Of a stretch of DNA of 64,000 bases, positions 54,813-63,796 are shown piece by piece. Each line of letters starts with the position of its first letter. Positions within the stretch are counted from its first letter, which is position 1. Source of the stretch: Rhizobium sp. L43 (GTDB taxonomy: Bacteria > Pseudomonadota > Alphaproteobacteria > Rhizobiales > Rhizobiaceae); the NCBI RefSeq assembly GCF_002531725.1, contig NZ_NWSQ01000011.1, forward strand, positions 62,001 through 126,000, given 5' to 3'. The notes below the pieces were generated by a model. It made no database searches and was not told the DNA's origin. It saw only the letters and a program-made list of their open reading frames with translations. Position numbers and translations under genes: made by a program.

Positions 54813-57721
54813 CCAGAGACCGCATGCTGCCCAAGTCACCGTCCGGACGAGTGATCGCGGTGATCGCAGCCCTTTTCCTGGCAGCCTTCGCCTTGGTGGC
54901 GGGCGCTGCCCAGGCGGCCGAACCGGTGAAGATTTCCCGTGACGATACCGCGCTCGATCTGACGGCGACGACCGAAATCTACGTCAACCAGGGCGAGGCC
55001 TTCCAGGTTTCGACGGCCGCGGGTGCCGACGGCATCCGCCGCCGCATCGAGGTCAGGGCAAGCTCGGAAAACCACCAGGGCGACTGGGCGGTGTTTGCGC
55101 TCGCCAATGTCTCGGAGGAGCAGCTCGAGCGCGTCATCGTCGCGCCGCATTTCCGTCTGGTCAATTCCAAGCTGTTCTGGCCGGATCTCGGCTCGCAGCG
55201 CATCAGCGCCATCACGCCCAGCGAAGGTTTCGCGCTCGACCGGCAGCCGAGCGACGAGGCCGACGTCTTCCGCATCACGCTGAACCCCGGCGCCGTCATC
55301 ACCTTCGTCGCCGAGCTGTCGACGCCGGAGTTGCCGCAGATCTATCTCTGGGAACCGAACGCCTACAAGGACACGATCAACGCCTTCACGCTCTATCGCG
55401 GCATCGTGCTCGGCATTGCCGGCCTGCTGGCGGTGTTCCTGACCATCCTCTTCGTCGTCAAGGGCACGTCGATGCTGCCGGCAACCGCAGCCCTTGCCTG
55501 GGCGGTACTCGGTTATATCTGCGTCGACTTCGGTTTCCTCGGCAAGCTGATCAGCGTCGCCTCGGCCGACCAGCGAATATGGCGCGCCTGCGCCGAGGTG
55601 GCGCTGGCCTCCAGTTTCGTCATCTTTCTCTTCACTTATCTCAACCTCAACCGCTGGCATGCGCATCTCGGCTATGCCACGCTTGCCTGGGTGCTCGGCC
55701 TTGCCCTGCTGTTCGGTGTGGCGATCTACGATCCGTCGATTGCCGCCGGCATCGCCAGGCTGTCCTTCGCGCTGACGGCGGCGACCGGCCTGCTTTTGAT
55801 CATCTATCTCGGCTTCAACCGCTATGACCGCGCCATCCTGCTGGTGCCGGCCTGGGCGCTGACGCTGGTCTGGCTGTTCGGGGCGTGGCTGACGGTCACC
55901 GGCCGGCTCGACAACGATATCATCCAGCCGGCGCTCGGCGGCGGCCTGGTGCTGATCGTTCTCCTGATCGGCTTCACCGTCATGCAGCACGCCTTTGCCG
56001 GCGGCGCTTTCCAGCAGGGGCTGTTTTCCGATCTCGAACGGCAATCCCTAGCGCTGACCGGATCCGGCGACATGGTGTGGGACTGGGACGTGGCGCGCGA
56101 CCGCGTCGTCACCATTCCCGATGTCTCGGTCAAGCTCGGCCTATCGCCGGGGGCCATGCACGGCGCGGCCCGCAACTGGCTGCCGCGGCTGCACCCTGAT
56201 GATCGCGACCGCTTCCGCGCCACCCTCGACGTGCTGCTCGAACATCGCCGCGGGCGGCTGAACCACGAGTTCCGCATCCGCGCCGAGGACGGCCATTTCC
56301 ATTGGCTGCTGATCCGTGCCCGGCCGGTGCTCGGCTCGAACGGCGAGATCATCCGCTGCGTCGGCACGATCGTCGACGTGACCGAGCAGAAGAATTCCGT
56401 CGAGCGGCTGCTGCACGATGCGCTGCACGACAATCTGACCGGCCTGCCGAACCGCCAGGTCTTCCTCGACCGGCTGCAGTCGGTGCTGGCGCTGGCGCCG
56501 GGCGGCGACACGCTCAGGCCGACGGTGATGGTGATCGATATCGACCGCTACAAGCTGGTCAATGATGCGCTTGGCGTTGCTGCCGGCGACAATATTCTCA
56601 TCGCGCTGACGCGGCGGCTCCGCCGGCTGCTGAAGCCGCAGGACACGCTGGCGCGGCTTGCCGGCGACCAGTTCGGCCTGATCCTGGTGTCCGAGCACAA
56701 TCCGGCCAAGGTTGCCGATTTTGCCGATGCGATCAGCAAGGCGATCATGGTGCCGATCAACTTCGCCAATCGCGAGATCATCCTGACGGCCTCGGTCGGG
56801 CTTGCCTCCTGGGTCGACCGGCAGGAAAGCGCCACCGGCCTGCTCAGCGACGCCGAGCTTGCGATGTACCGGGCCAAACGGGCCGGCGGCAACCGCGTCG
56901 AGCCGTTCCAGCCGGCCTTCCGCGACTTCGGCACCGACCGGCTGCAGCTGGAAACCGATCTGCGCCGCGCCATCGAGCGCAAGGAATTGTCGATGGTCTA
57001 CCAGCCGATCGCCAGGCTTGAAGATGTCGAGGTCGCCGGTTTCGAGGCGCTGATGCGCTGGGAACATCCCAAACGCGGCAATATCCAGCCATCCGAATTC
57101 ATTCCGATCGCCGAAGCCTCCGATCTCATCGGTCCGCTCGGCATGTTTGCGCTGGAACAGGCGACCAACGATCTGATGAGCTGGCAGAACCAGACGGGCG
57201 AACTGCCGATCTTCGTCTCGATCAATCTGTCGAGCGTGCAACTGCTCAACAACGAACTCTATGACGATGTGCGTTCGGTTCTCGCCAAGACGCATTGCCA
57301 GCCATCGCGCCTCAAGCTCGAACTGACGGAATCCATGGTGATGGAAAATCCGGAACAGGCCCGCCTCGTCTTACAGAAGCTGAAGGAAGCCGGCATCGGC
57401 CTGGCGCTCGACGATTTCGGCACCGGCTATTCGTCGCTCGCCTATCTCACCCGCTTCCCCTTCGACATGATCAAGCTCGACAAGGCGCTTGTGCGCGACG
57501 GCAGCGACAAGAAGGCGACCGTGCTCCGTTCGGTGATATCGATGGCGCGCGAGCTTGAGATGACGGTGGTGGCGGAGGGGATCGAATCCAACGAGGATGC
57601 GATCGAACTCGCCAAGATGGGCTGCAGCTACGGACAGAGCTATCTCTTCGGGCCGCCAATTCCTTCGGAATCGGTGCTGCGGCTGCTTCGGGAGCGCTTT
57701 CCGCTGACGAAGCGCGCCTGA
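54809..57721 (+). CDS. Membrane PAS-GGDEF-EAL protein, probable c-di-GMP phosphodiesterase
   Basis: 970 residues; ATG 54809 overlaps the GNAT stop. A signal peptide ends near AAQAAEP (~35). A periplasmic sensor domain runs to ~195, and seven or eight helices cover ~195-400. A PAS domain (~415-530) contains GDMVWDWDVARDRVVTIPDVSVKLGL. The GGDEF domain (NLTGLPNRQVFLDRL) has AGDQF in place of GGDEF and should not make c-di-GMP. The EAL domain keeps FEALMRW, SINLS, ELTESMVM, ALDDFGTGYSS, IKLDKALV and VVAEGIES, so it should be an active phosphodiesterase. It is the last gene of the thrC cluster. Confidence 0.92.
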   Translation: MTRDRMLPKSPSGRVIAVIAALFLAAFALVAGAAQAAEPVKISRDDTALDLTATTEIYVNQGEAFQVSTAAGADGIRRRIEVRASSENHQGDWAVFALANVSEEQLERVIVAPHFRLVNSKLFWPDLGSQRISAITPSEGFALDRQPSDEADVFRITLNPGAVITFVAELSTPELPQIYLWEPNAYKDTINAFTLYRGIVLGIAGLLAVFLTILFVVKGTSMLPATAALAWAVLGYICVDFGFLGKLISVASADQRIWRACAEVALASSFVIFLFTYLNLNRWHAHLGYATLAWVLGLALLFGVAIYDPSIAAGIARLSFALTAATGLLLIIYLGFNRYDRAILLVPAWALTLVWLFGAWLTVTGRLDNDIIQPALGGGLVLIVLLIGFTVMQHAFAGGAFQQGLFSDLERQSLALTGSGDMVWDWDVARDRVVTIPDVSVKLGLSPGAMHGAARNWLPRLHPDDRDRFRATLDVLLEHRRGRLNHEFRIRAEDGHFHWLLIRARPVLGSNGEIIRCVGTIVDVTEQKNSVERLLHDALHDNLTGLPNRQVFLDRLQSVLALAPGGDTLRPTVMVIDIDRYKLVNDALGVAAGDNILIALTRRLRRLLKPQDTLARLAGDQFGLILVSEHNPAKVADFADAISKAIMVPINFANREIILTASVGLASWVDRQESATGLLSDAELAMYRAKRAGGNRVEPFQPAFRDFGTDRLQLETDLRRAIERKELSMVYQPIARLEDVEVAGFEALMRWEHPKRGNIQPSEFIPIAEASDLIGPLGMFALEQATNDLMSWQNQTGELPIFVSINLSSVQLLNNELYDDVRSVLAKTHCQPSRLKLELTESMVMENPEQARLVLQKLKEAGIGLALDDFGTGYSSLAYLTRFPFDMIKLDKALVRDGSDKKATVLRSVISMARELEMTVVAEGIESNEDAIELAKMGCSYGQSYLFGPPIPSESVLRLLRERFPLTKRA

Positions 57722-57735
57722 CCGGGCGATCGGCC

Positions 57736-58221
57736 TCAGCGCTCGACGGGAACGCTCAAGCCGACCTTCACCCGATCCATCGCGACGAATGTCCGAAAGC
57801 GCTTGACGTTGTTGTTGCCGAAAAACAGCCGCCGCGTCAGAGCCTCGTAGTCGGCCATTGCCGGGACGACGATGACCAAAACGAAATCCGCCTCGCCGGT
57901 GACGTAGTAGCATTGCTGGATTTCAGGCGCGGCCGCGAACTGGCTTTTGGCCTCTTCGATCTGTTTTGACGTTTCGCTGATAACCTCCACCTCCACGAAG
58001 ATGGTGATCGATTGCCCAAGCGCTGCGGGGTCGAGAACGGCGACGTTCGCCTGGATGACCCCCTCCTCTGCCATCCGTTTGATCCGGCGTTGGACGGCCG
58101 GCGCAGACAGGCCGACGGCTTCGCCGATGGTCCGCTGCGGCGTGCTATTGTCCCTTTGCAGGATCGCCAGGATTTTGCGGTCAAAAGCATCCAGCTGCGG
58201 AAATTTTCCCGGTCGGCTCAA
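57736..58221 (-). CDS. Lrp/AsnC-family transcriptional regulator
   Basis: 161 residues from a TTG at 58221, chosen because GGAG lies eight bases upstream; another TTG at 58251 would add ten residues. FPQLDAFDRKILAILQRDNSTPQRTIGEAVGLSAPAVQRRIKRMAEEGVI is the N-terminal helix-turn-helix. The RAM-type ligand domain follows (VEVEVISETSKQIEEAKSQFAAAPEIQQCYYVTGEADFVLVIVV). It is divergent from the diaminopropionate ammonia-lyase operon, which it most likely regulates in response to an amino acid. Confidence 0.88.
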   Translation of the reverse strand: MSRPGKFPQLDAFDRKILAILQRDNSTPQRTIGEAVGLSAPAVQRRIKRMAEEGVIQANVAVLDPAALGQSITIFVEVEVISETSKQIEEAKSQFAAAPEIQQCYYVTGEADFVLVIVVPAMADYEALTRRLFFGNNNVKRFRTFVAMDRVKVGLSVPVER

Positions 58222-58326
58222 AATGAAGGCTCCAACGAAACAAACTTGCAAAAATGCCCGCGAAATGCAGCGCCTTTTTCACATCGGCTGCAATATGTTT
58301 CAAGAGACAACATAAGTGAGGCGCCT

Positions 58327-59538
58327 ATGTTTCTGCTGAACAGCAATTCCGACTATCGTCAGCCGCTCGACCCACGCGACGCCGAAATCCTCGGGCTGGA
58401 TGCCGCAAACGCAGTCGAGCGCCACCTGAGCTTCCGGGAAAACCATGCGGAAACGCCGCTCGTGGCTCTGCCGGCGCTGGCAGAGGAAATCGGTGTCGCC
58501 TCGATCCACATGAAGGACGAAGGCCACCGCCTCGGCCTCGGGAGCTTCAAGGCGCTTGGCGGCGCCTATGCCGTGATCCGGCTCGTCCTCGATGAAGCGG
58601 CGCACAGGCTCGGCCGCGCAATCGATATCTCGGAATTGCATTCTTCGACTGTCCGCAAAATCGCCGAGACGATGACGGTGGCCTGCGCCACCGACGGCAA
58701 TCACGGCCGCTCGGTGGCGCAGGGTGCGCAGCTGGTGGGAGCCCGGGCGGTGATCTCAGTGCATTCCGGTGTCAGCGACGAACGTGTCGCCGCCATCGCT
58801 CGCTTCGGCGCGGATATGATCCGTGTCGACGGGACCTATGATGATTCCGTTCGGGAGGCCGCGCGCATTGCCGAAGAAAAAGGCTGGACGATCGTGTCGG
58901 ACACCTCATGGCCCGGCTATGAGCGCATTCCCGGGCTGGTGATGCAGGGTTACACCGCCCTTGTCCGGGAAGCCCTGAGGGCAATGCCGCAGCCGCCGAC
59001 CCACATCTTCATTCAGGCAGGTGTCGGCGGGATCGCCGCCGCTGTCGCAGGCCACATGGCCATCGCCTTCGGCGACAAACGCCCGACCTTCATCGTCGTC
59101 GATCCCGCCCGCGCCGCCTGCCTGTTCGAAACGGCTCGGGCGGGACATTTGGTGACCGTTGCCCACGGCGAGCCGACTATCATGGCGATGCTCGAATGCT
59201 ACGAACCTTCCCTCGTCGCCTGGCGTATTCTCTCCCGGGTCGCCGACGCATTCATGACGGTGGATGAAGACGACGCGATCGCAGTGATGAAGCGGCTTGC
59301 CGATCCCGCTGGAAACGACCCCGCGATCGTCGCCGGCGAAAGCGGCGGGGTGGGGCTTGCCGGGCTGATCAGCGCCATCGGCGATCCGGCGATCCGGCAA
59401 GCACTGTCGCTCGACGGGCATTCCCGCATCTTCCTGGTGAACACCGAAGGCGCGACCGACCCCGGCAAATATGAAGAGATCGTCGGGCTGTCACCAGCCG
59501 CGGTCGCCGCGAAATCCAAGACTGGAGCTTCAGAATGA
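58327..59538 (+). CDS. dpaL: Diaminopropionate ammonia-lyase
   Basis: 403 residues from ATG 58327, with GAGG at good spacing. MKDEGHRLGLGSFKALGGAYAV carries the PLP lysine, TVACATDGNHGRSVAQGAQLVGARAVI the cofactor-phosphate region, and IFIQAGVGGIAAAVAGHMA the glycine loop. This fold-type II pattern, with the DTSWPGYERIPGLVMQGYTALVREA segment, is specific to YgeX/DpaL enzymes. They split 2,3-diaminopropionate to pyruvate and two ammonia. It overlaps the first M20 gene by four bases. Confidence 0.9.
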   Translation: MFLLNSNSDYRQPLDPRDAEILGLDAANAVERHLSFRENHAETPLVALPALAEEIGVASIHMKDEGHRLGLGSFKALGGAYAVIRLVLDEAAHRLGRAIDISELHSSTVRKIAETMTVACATDGNHGRSVAQGAQLVGARAVISVHSGVSDERVAAIARFGADMIRVDGTYDDSVREAARIAEEKGWTIVSDTSWPGYERIPGLVMQGYTALVREALRAMPQPPTHIFIQAGVGGIAAAVAGHMAIAFGDKRPTFIVVDPARAACLFETARAGHLVTVAHGEPTIMAMLECYEPSLVAWRILSRVADAFMTVDEDDAIAVMKRLADPAGNDPAIVAGESGGVGLAGLISAIGDPAIRQALSLDGHSRIFLVNTEGATDPGKYEEIVGLSPAAVAAKSKTGASE

Positions 59539-60779
59539 GCCATCGTTCGATCGATTCCTCCCGCCTGCTCGAGCGCATCCGCGAACTCGGCGAGATCGGC
59601 CGCGATGCGGATGGCAGGCTTGTCCGATTGGCGGCGTCCGAGACCGAGAGGCTTGGACGCGACCGGTTTGTCTCCTGGCTTGAGGAGGCTGGGCTGGAGG
59701 TTGCCGTCGACCGGATCGGCAACGTCTTCGGCATCTGGAATGCCGGGGATGTCGGGGAAAAGCCTGTCATGATCGGCTCGCACATCGACACGGTTATCAA
59801 CGCCGGCATCTATGATGGATGTTATGGCGTGCTGTCCGGCCTCGAGGTGATCCAGACGCTGAAAAGCCAGGGGTTTAAACCCAAGCGCCCCATTGTCGTT
59901 GCCGCCTTCACCAATGAGGAAGGCGTGCGCTATGCACCCGACATGATGGGTTCGCTGGTCTATTCCGGTGGCCTCGACGCCGCCACGGCACTGCAGACGG
60001 TGGGCACGGACGGGACGGTGCTCGGCGATGAATTGGCGCGGATCGGCTATGCCGGCACCCATGCGCCCGGCTTCATGGTGCCGCACGCCTATGTCGAACT
60101 GCATATCGAGCAGGGCCCTGTCCTGGAGAGGGAGGGCGTACCGATTGGAGCGGTCGGGGATTTGCAGGGGATTTCCTGGCAGAAGGTGACCATCGACGGC
60201 GATGCCAACCATGCTGGGACGACACCGATCTCGATGCGCCGGGACGCCGGCTACGCGGCCGCCCGCGTCATCACATTTCTGCGGGACCGGGCAAAAGCAT
60301 CGAACACCCCGACTGTCGCGACCGTCGGCTGCATCGCGTTCGAACCGAATGCCGTCAATGTCATTCCTTCCCGCGCGACGTTCACGGTCGATCTGCGTGA
60401 TCCGGACGAAGACCGCCTCAGGCAAGAGGAAACCGCGCTCGCTGCATTCCTCGACCGGCTGGCGGCCGACGAAAAGGTTGGCATATCGATCGAGCGACTG
60501 GCACGGTTCGAGCCGGTCAAATTCGACCAGGCGATCGTTCGCCTGATCGAGTCTGCCGCAAGCGATCGGGGCCTGGGGTGCAAGCGCATGACATCGGGTG
60601 CCGGCCATGACGCCCAGATGATCGCCCGTATCGCGCCGAGCGCGATGATCTTCGTACCCAGCCGCGGCGGCATCAGTCACAATCCGAAGGAGTTCACAGC
60701 CGACACGGACCTTGTCGCGGGGGCGAATATCCTCCTCGACGTCGTTTGCGGCCTTGCAACAGGGGAACTGCGGAAATGA
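59535..60779 (+). CDS. M20-family Zn-dependent hydrolase (carbamoylase / allantoate amidohydrolase type)
   Basis: 414 residues from ATG 59535. The metal ligands are in MIGSHIDTVINAGIYDG, FTNEEGVRYAP, ELHIEQGPVLE and GAGHDAQMIA, and the lid motif is DGDANHAGTTPISMRRDAG. This set is typical of N-carbamoyl-L-amino acid hydrolases and allantoate amidohydrolases. In this operon it may trim an N-carbamoyl or ureido form of diaminopropionate or a related compound (inference). It is coupled by ATGA overlaps to the genes on both sides. Confidence 0.88.
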   Translation: MSHRSIDSSRLLERIRELGEIGRDADGRLVRLAASETERLGRDRFVSWLEEAGLEVAVDRIGNVFGIWNAGDVGEKPVMIGSHIDTVINAGIYDGCYGVLSGLEVIQTLKSQGFKPKRPIVVAAFTNEEGVRYAPDMMGSLVYSGGLDAATALQTVGTDGTVLGDELARIGYAGTHAPGFMVPHAYVELHIEQGPVLEREGVPIGAVGDLQGISWQKVTIDGDANHAGTTPISMRRDAGYAAARVITFLRDRAKASNTPTVATVGCIAFEPNAVNVIPSRATFTVDLRDPDEDRLRQEETALAAFLDRLAADEKVGISIERLARFEPVKFDQAIVRLIESAASDRGLGCKRMTSGAGHDAQMIARIAPSAMIFVPSRGGISHNPKEFTADTDLVAGANILLDVVCGLATGELRK

Positions 60780-61936
60780 GCGTGGACAACCAGATGCTGG
60801 AACAGCAAATGACCGCCTGGAGGCGCGATCTTCACAGCCATCCCGAGTTCGGCTTCGAGGAGAAGCGGACGGCGGCTTTCGTCGCGCAAAAGCTGCGGGA
60901 GTTCGGGCTCGACGAGGTGGTCGAAGGTGTTGGGGGCACAGGGGTTGTCGGAACCCTGAGGCGCGGCGGCGGCAACCGTTCCATCGCGCTGCGCGCCGAC
61001 ATGGATGCCCTTCGGATCACCGAACAGGGAGAGAAGACCTATCGGTCGCAGACCGCCGGCGTGATGCATGCCTGCGGCCATGACGGCCACACGGCGATGC
61101 TGCTTGGCGCCGCCAGGATGCTGTCGGAAGACGGCAATTTCGACGGCACCGTCCGGTTCATTTTTCAGCCTGCCGAGGAGTGGGGCAAAGGCGCGTCGGC
61201 GATGCTCGACGATGGCCTGATGACGCGCTTTCCGTTCGACGAAATCTACGGTCTGCACAACATGCCGGGTCTTCCGGTCGGCGTTTTCCAGACCCGCGTC
61301 GGCGCGGTCATGTCGGCGGAAGACAATTTCGAGATTGTGCTCAAGGGCGTCGGCGGACACGCCGCGCGTCCGCACTCGGGCAACGAAGTCCTGGTCGCCG
61401 CCTGCGCGGTGGTGACGAACCTCCAGACGATCGTTTCCCGAAGGCTCGATCCGACGGATATCGGCGTCGTCTCGGTGACGGAACTGCTGACCGACGGCAC
61501 TCGCAACGCGCTGCCTGGACTGGCGCGCATTCTGGGCGACGCCCGCAGCTTCCGCCCCGAGGTCAGCGCTGTGATCGAGAAGCAGATGCGCCGCATCGCA
61601 GAGGGCACCGCACTCGCCCACAATGTCTCGGCCGAGGTGAGCTATACGAGAGAATTCGTTCCCCTTCTCAATGATGCCGCCCTGGTCGAGGAAGCGTTTG
61701 CCGCCGCCCGCAGCGTCTTTGCGCCCGAGAACATCAAGGTCCGGCGCGAGCCGATGACCGGATCGGAAGACTTCGCGCGGTTCCTCGAACATGTCCCCGG
61801 CTGCTTCGTCTTCCTGGGCAATGGCGAAGACTCAGCGCCGCTTCACAATCCGAACTACGATTTCAACGACGACGGACTGCTCCATGGCGCCAAATTCCAC
61901 GCAAGCATCGTCCGTAGACGCCTGAACGCAAGCTGA
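60776..61936 (+). CDS. M20-family amidohydrolase / peptidase (aminoacylase-like)
   Basis: 386 residues from ATG 60776, overlapping the previous stop. RRDLHSHPEFGFEEKRTAAFVAQKL is the family start. The metal ligands are in ALRADMDALRITE, MHACGHDGHTAMLLGAA, FQPAEEWGKGASAML and GGHAARPHSGNE, plus the late MTGSEDFARFLEHVPGCFVFLGNG. Relatives (HipO/IAA-amino acid hydrolase type) remove acyl groups from amino acids. It closes a three-gene catabolic operon with DpaL, suggesting stepwise release of an N-acylated diamino acid. Confidence 0.88.
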   Translation: MSVDNQMLEQQMTAWRRDLHSHPEFGFEEKRTAAFVAQKLREFGLDEVVEGVGGTGVVGTLRRGGGNRSIALRADMDALRITEQGEKTYRSQTAGVMHACGHDGHTAMLLGAARMLSEDGNFDGTVRFIFQPAEEWGKGASAMLDDGLMTRFPFDEIYGLHNMPGLPVGVFQTRVGAVMSAEDNFEIVLKGVGGHAARPHSGNEVLVAACAVVTNLQTIVSRRLDPTDIGVVSVTELLTDGTRNALPGLARILGDARSFRPEVSAVIEKQMRRIAEGTALAHNVSAEVSYTREFVPLLNDAALVEEAFAAARSVFAPENIKVRREPMTGSEDFARFLEHVPGCFVFLGNGEDSAPLHNPNYDFNDDGLLHGAKFHASIVRRRLNAS

Positions 61937-62055
61937 GATCGCATTTTTCACCGGTACGCCAGCGTCTGTCCGGCGCGCGCCCTGCCCTTTCATGGATGGC
62001 CATTGACCAACGGCTTGCGATGTGCGCCTCTCATTGCTTGCACAAGGAAAATCCC

Positions 62056-62481
62056 ATGCTCAAGTTTCTGCTCACCCTCTCGTTGGGTGTTTTTTGCGTC
62101 TCACCGCTTCAGGCCGGCGATATCACTCCCGGTACCAAGAGCTGCCAGCCGGGGGCAAAACAGGCGCAATGCGAGCGATGGGTTACGGATATCAAGAAAG
62201 CCGTCGAGCTGGCCTATAAGGGCGACCACGGGGCGCAGGTGACCGTTGCCTTCTGCCTGTCCACCGGTTGCCATGGTGCCGTCGCCATCGACAGGGTCGC
62301 CTCCTGCAGCTGGCATCTCGTCATCGCCAGTTCCGGGTCTACGACAGTGCTCGATAGTTCAAACACCAGGAACACCTGCCGGCCGATGACGGCGGCCGAG
62401 AAGGACGAAGCCCGCGCGCTGGCAAGCGATCTCGTCCAGAAAATCTACAAGCGGCCCCTGGTCAAGACCGACCAGATGTAA
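62056..62481 (+). CDS. Secreted small protein, unknown function
   Basis: 141 residues from ATG 62056, with AAGGA eight bases upstream. The signal peptide MLKFLLTLSLGVFCVSPLQA is probably cleaved before GDITP. The mature part has six cysteines (KSCQPG, AQCERW, AFCLSTGCHG, ASCSWH, NTCRPM), consistent with disulfides in the periplasm. The W-V-x-D-I-K-K-A-V-E-L-A-Y-K-G-D-H-G-A-Q helix is well formed. No family was recognised. Confidence 0.68.
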   Translation: MLKFLLTLSLGVFCVSPLQAGDITPGTKSCQPGAKQAQCERWVTDIKKAVELAYKGDHGAQVTVAFCLSTGCHGAVAIDRVASCSWHLVIASSGSTTVLDSSNTRNTCRPMTAAEKDEARALASDLVQKIYKRPLVKTDQM

Positions 62482-62487
62482 TCTGCC

Positions 62488-62530
62488 GGCTCACGGCTCA
62501 CGGCTCACGGCTCACGGCTCAAAGGCTCAA
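62488..62530. repeat. Tandem heptanucleotide repeat (GGCTCAC) x 4 plus degenerate units
   Basis: Four exact GGCTCAC units (62488-62515) are followed by GGCTCAA, a spare A, and GGCTCAA, six bases after the stop of the secreted protein gene. Confidence 0.9.
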
Positions 62531-62624
62531 GGCTTGCGGCGCAACGCCTGCGTGAAAATAAATCTCATTGCCCTCCCGGCTTTCGCCGCTATTCTGCCGA
62601 CACAGAAAATCGGGAGGACCACTG

Positions 62625-62933
62625 ATGATCCTGCACTGCGTATTCCTGCGGCTGAAGACCGCGATGACGATCGAGGACAAGGAGTCGCTGTTTGCGGCGA
62701 TCGTTGCCCTAAAACAGGTCATTCCCGGCATATTGGATATCAAATACGGACCGAACGTTTCGCCCGAAGGCCTGCACGGCGGCTTCGTCGACGGTTTTGC
62801 CGTGACCTTCGAAAGCGCCGAGGCGCGCGACGCCTATCTCATCCATCCCGAACATGTGATTGTGGGCGAGCGCATCGTCTCGTCGACGGACGGCGGCCTT
62901 GCCGGCATCCTGGTCTTCGACCTCAATCTTTAG
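62625..62933 (+). CDS. Dabb-domain (stress-responsive alpha/beta barrel) protein
   Basis: 102 residues from ATG 62625, with GGGAGG at good spacing. MILHCVFLRLKTAMTIEDKESLFAAIVALKQVIPGILDIKYGPNVSPEG and FVDGFAVTFESAEARDAYLIHPEHVIVGERI are the Dabb pattern. These ferredoxin-like proteins dimerise and often bind hydrophobic ligands or act as oxygenases or cyclases. No precise function can be given. Its last ~90 bases are repeated at 63665-63760. Confidence 0.85.
   Translation: MILHCVFLRLKTAMTIEDKESLFAAIVALKQVIPGILDIKYGPNVSPEGLHGGFVDGFAVTFESAEARDAYLIHPEHVIVGERIVSSTDGGLAGILVFDLNL
62838..62933 (+). repeat. Direct repeat copy A: 3' end of the Dabb gene
   Basis: From CTCATCCATCCCGAACATGT to the stop, this segment is closely similar to 63665-63760, with roughly one change in ten bases. 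This copy belongs to the intact gene. Confidence 0.85.
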
Positions 62934-63011
62934 AGCAGTCCGGTTCCTGGAAGCGCAGTACCGCTCCCAAGCTTTGTTTGAAGGCCTGCCCTTTCGTTTG
63001 GGGCGGCTAAA

Positions 63012-63485
63012 TTAGCGCGCCTCGCCAAGCAAGACGTAGGTTCTCGCTCGAAACCCGATCTTGGTAAAAGCTGCGAATTGACCGCTTGCGCAGTCGTGGG
63101 GAGCAAAACCCTTGGGCAACATCTCCTCGACCGAGGGCGAAACCTCATGCTTGGCCAAGACATCGAGCTTTTGAGAACGATTGAATGCTGCGATCTCGAT
63201 TGCCTCCTTCCCAATCAGCACAAATGCGAAATGCTCTTCGTCTGGCACGTAGTTGTTCGCGGCGAGATAGTCGTTCACCCTGGCGGCCAACGCATTATTG
63301 GAAGGCAATCGATCCTGATAGGGCTGGAGCAAGCAAACCGCCTGAGCATCCAGTGACGATAGATTCGAAAACTTCGTGGCCTTGCCAACGGGGATGTTCC
63401 TGAAAGCATCTTCGTCCAAGGAGCCGGCATTGGCCGACGGCCCGTAAGCAATCAATGCCATCGCAGCCAACGCAATAAACCTCAT
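63012..63485 (-). CDS. Secreted small protein, unknown function
   Basis: 157 residues from ATG 63485 (MRFIALAAMALIAYGPSANA), chosen because AGAGG lies nine bases upstream; ATG 63494 would add MRL. The signal peptide is probably cut after ANA. The mature protein has LDAQAVCLLQPYQDRLP, the long helix-strand AANNYVPDEEHFAFVLIGKEAIEIAAFNRSQKLDVL and CASGQFAAFTKIGFRARTYVLLGE. No family was recognised. It lies on the opposite strand between the two copies of the Dabb gene tail, and its base composition is less GC-rich than the neighbours. Confidence 0.65.
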   Translation of the reverse strand: MRFIALAAMALIAYGPSANAGSLDEDAFRNIPVGKATKFSNLSSLDAQAVCLLQPYQDRLPSNNALAARVNDYLAANNYVPDEEHFAFVLIGKEAIEIAAFNRSQKLDVLAKHEVSPSVEEMLPKGFAPHDCASGQFAAFTKIGFRARTYVLLGEAR

Positions 63486-63664
63486 GAGGCGCATCCTCTT
63501 TCCTGCCTTCCACGCAAACACCGGATGCAACCCTGTGTTGTCGCCGGTGTCAACATGGCCTAGCCTCATTACCAGAGACAGGCCTAGGCAAGTGAGATTG
63601 ATTGCCGGAACCTTCCCGCGCCGCTTCCATTGCGGTCTTCGGCTGAACCTGCCTTTAGCAGACT

Positions 63665-63760
63665 CTCATCCACCGCGAGCATGTGATCGTGGGCGAGCGC
63701 ACCGCCCCGTCAACGGACGGAGGTCTTGTCGGCATCCTGGTCTTCGACCTCAATATGTGA
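63665..63760 (+). pseudogene. Displaced 3' end of the Dabb gene (direct repeat copy B)
   Basis: The frame reads LIHREHVIVGERTAPSTDGGLVGILVFDLNM-stop, matching LIHPEHVIVGERIVSSTDGGLAGILVFDLNL of the intact gene. There is no start and no upstream portion, so this is only a tail fragment. It still keeps an open frame and its own TGA. Confidence 0.85.
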
Positions 63761-63796
63761 GGGGCCGCGGGGGACCAACCTCGCGGCCCGAGACTA

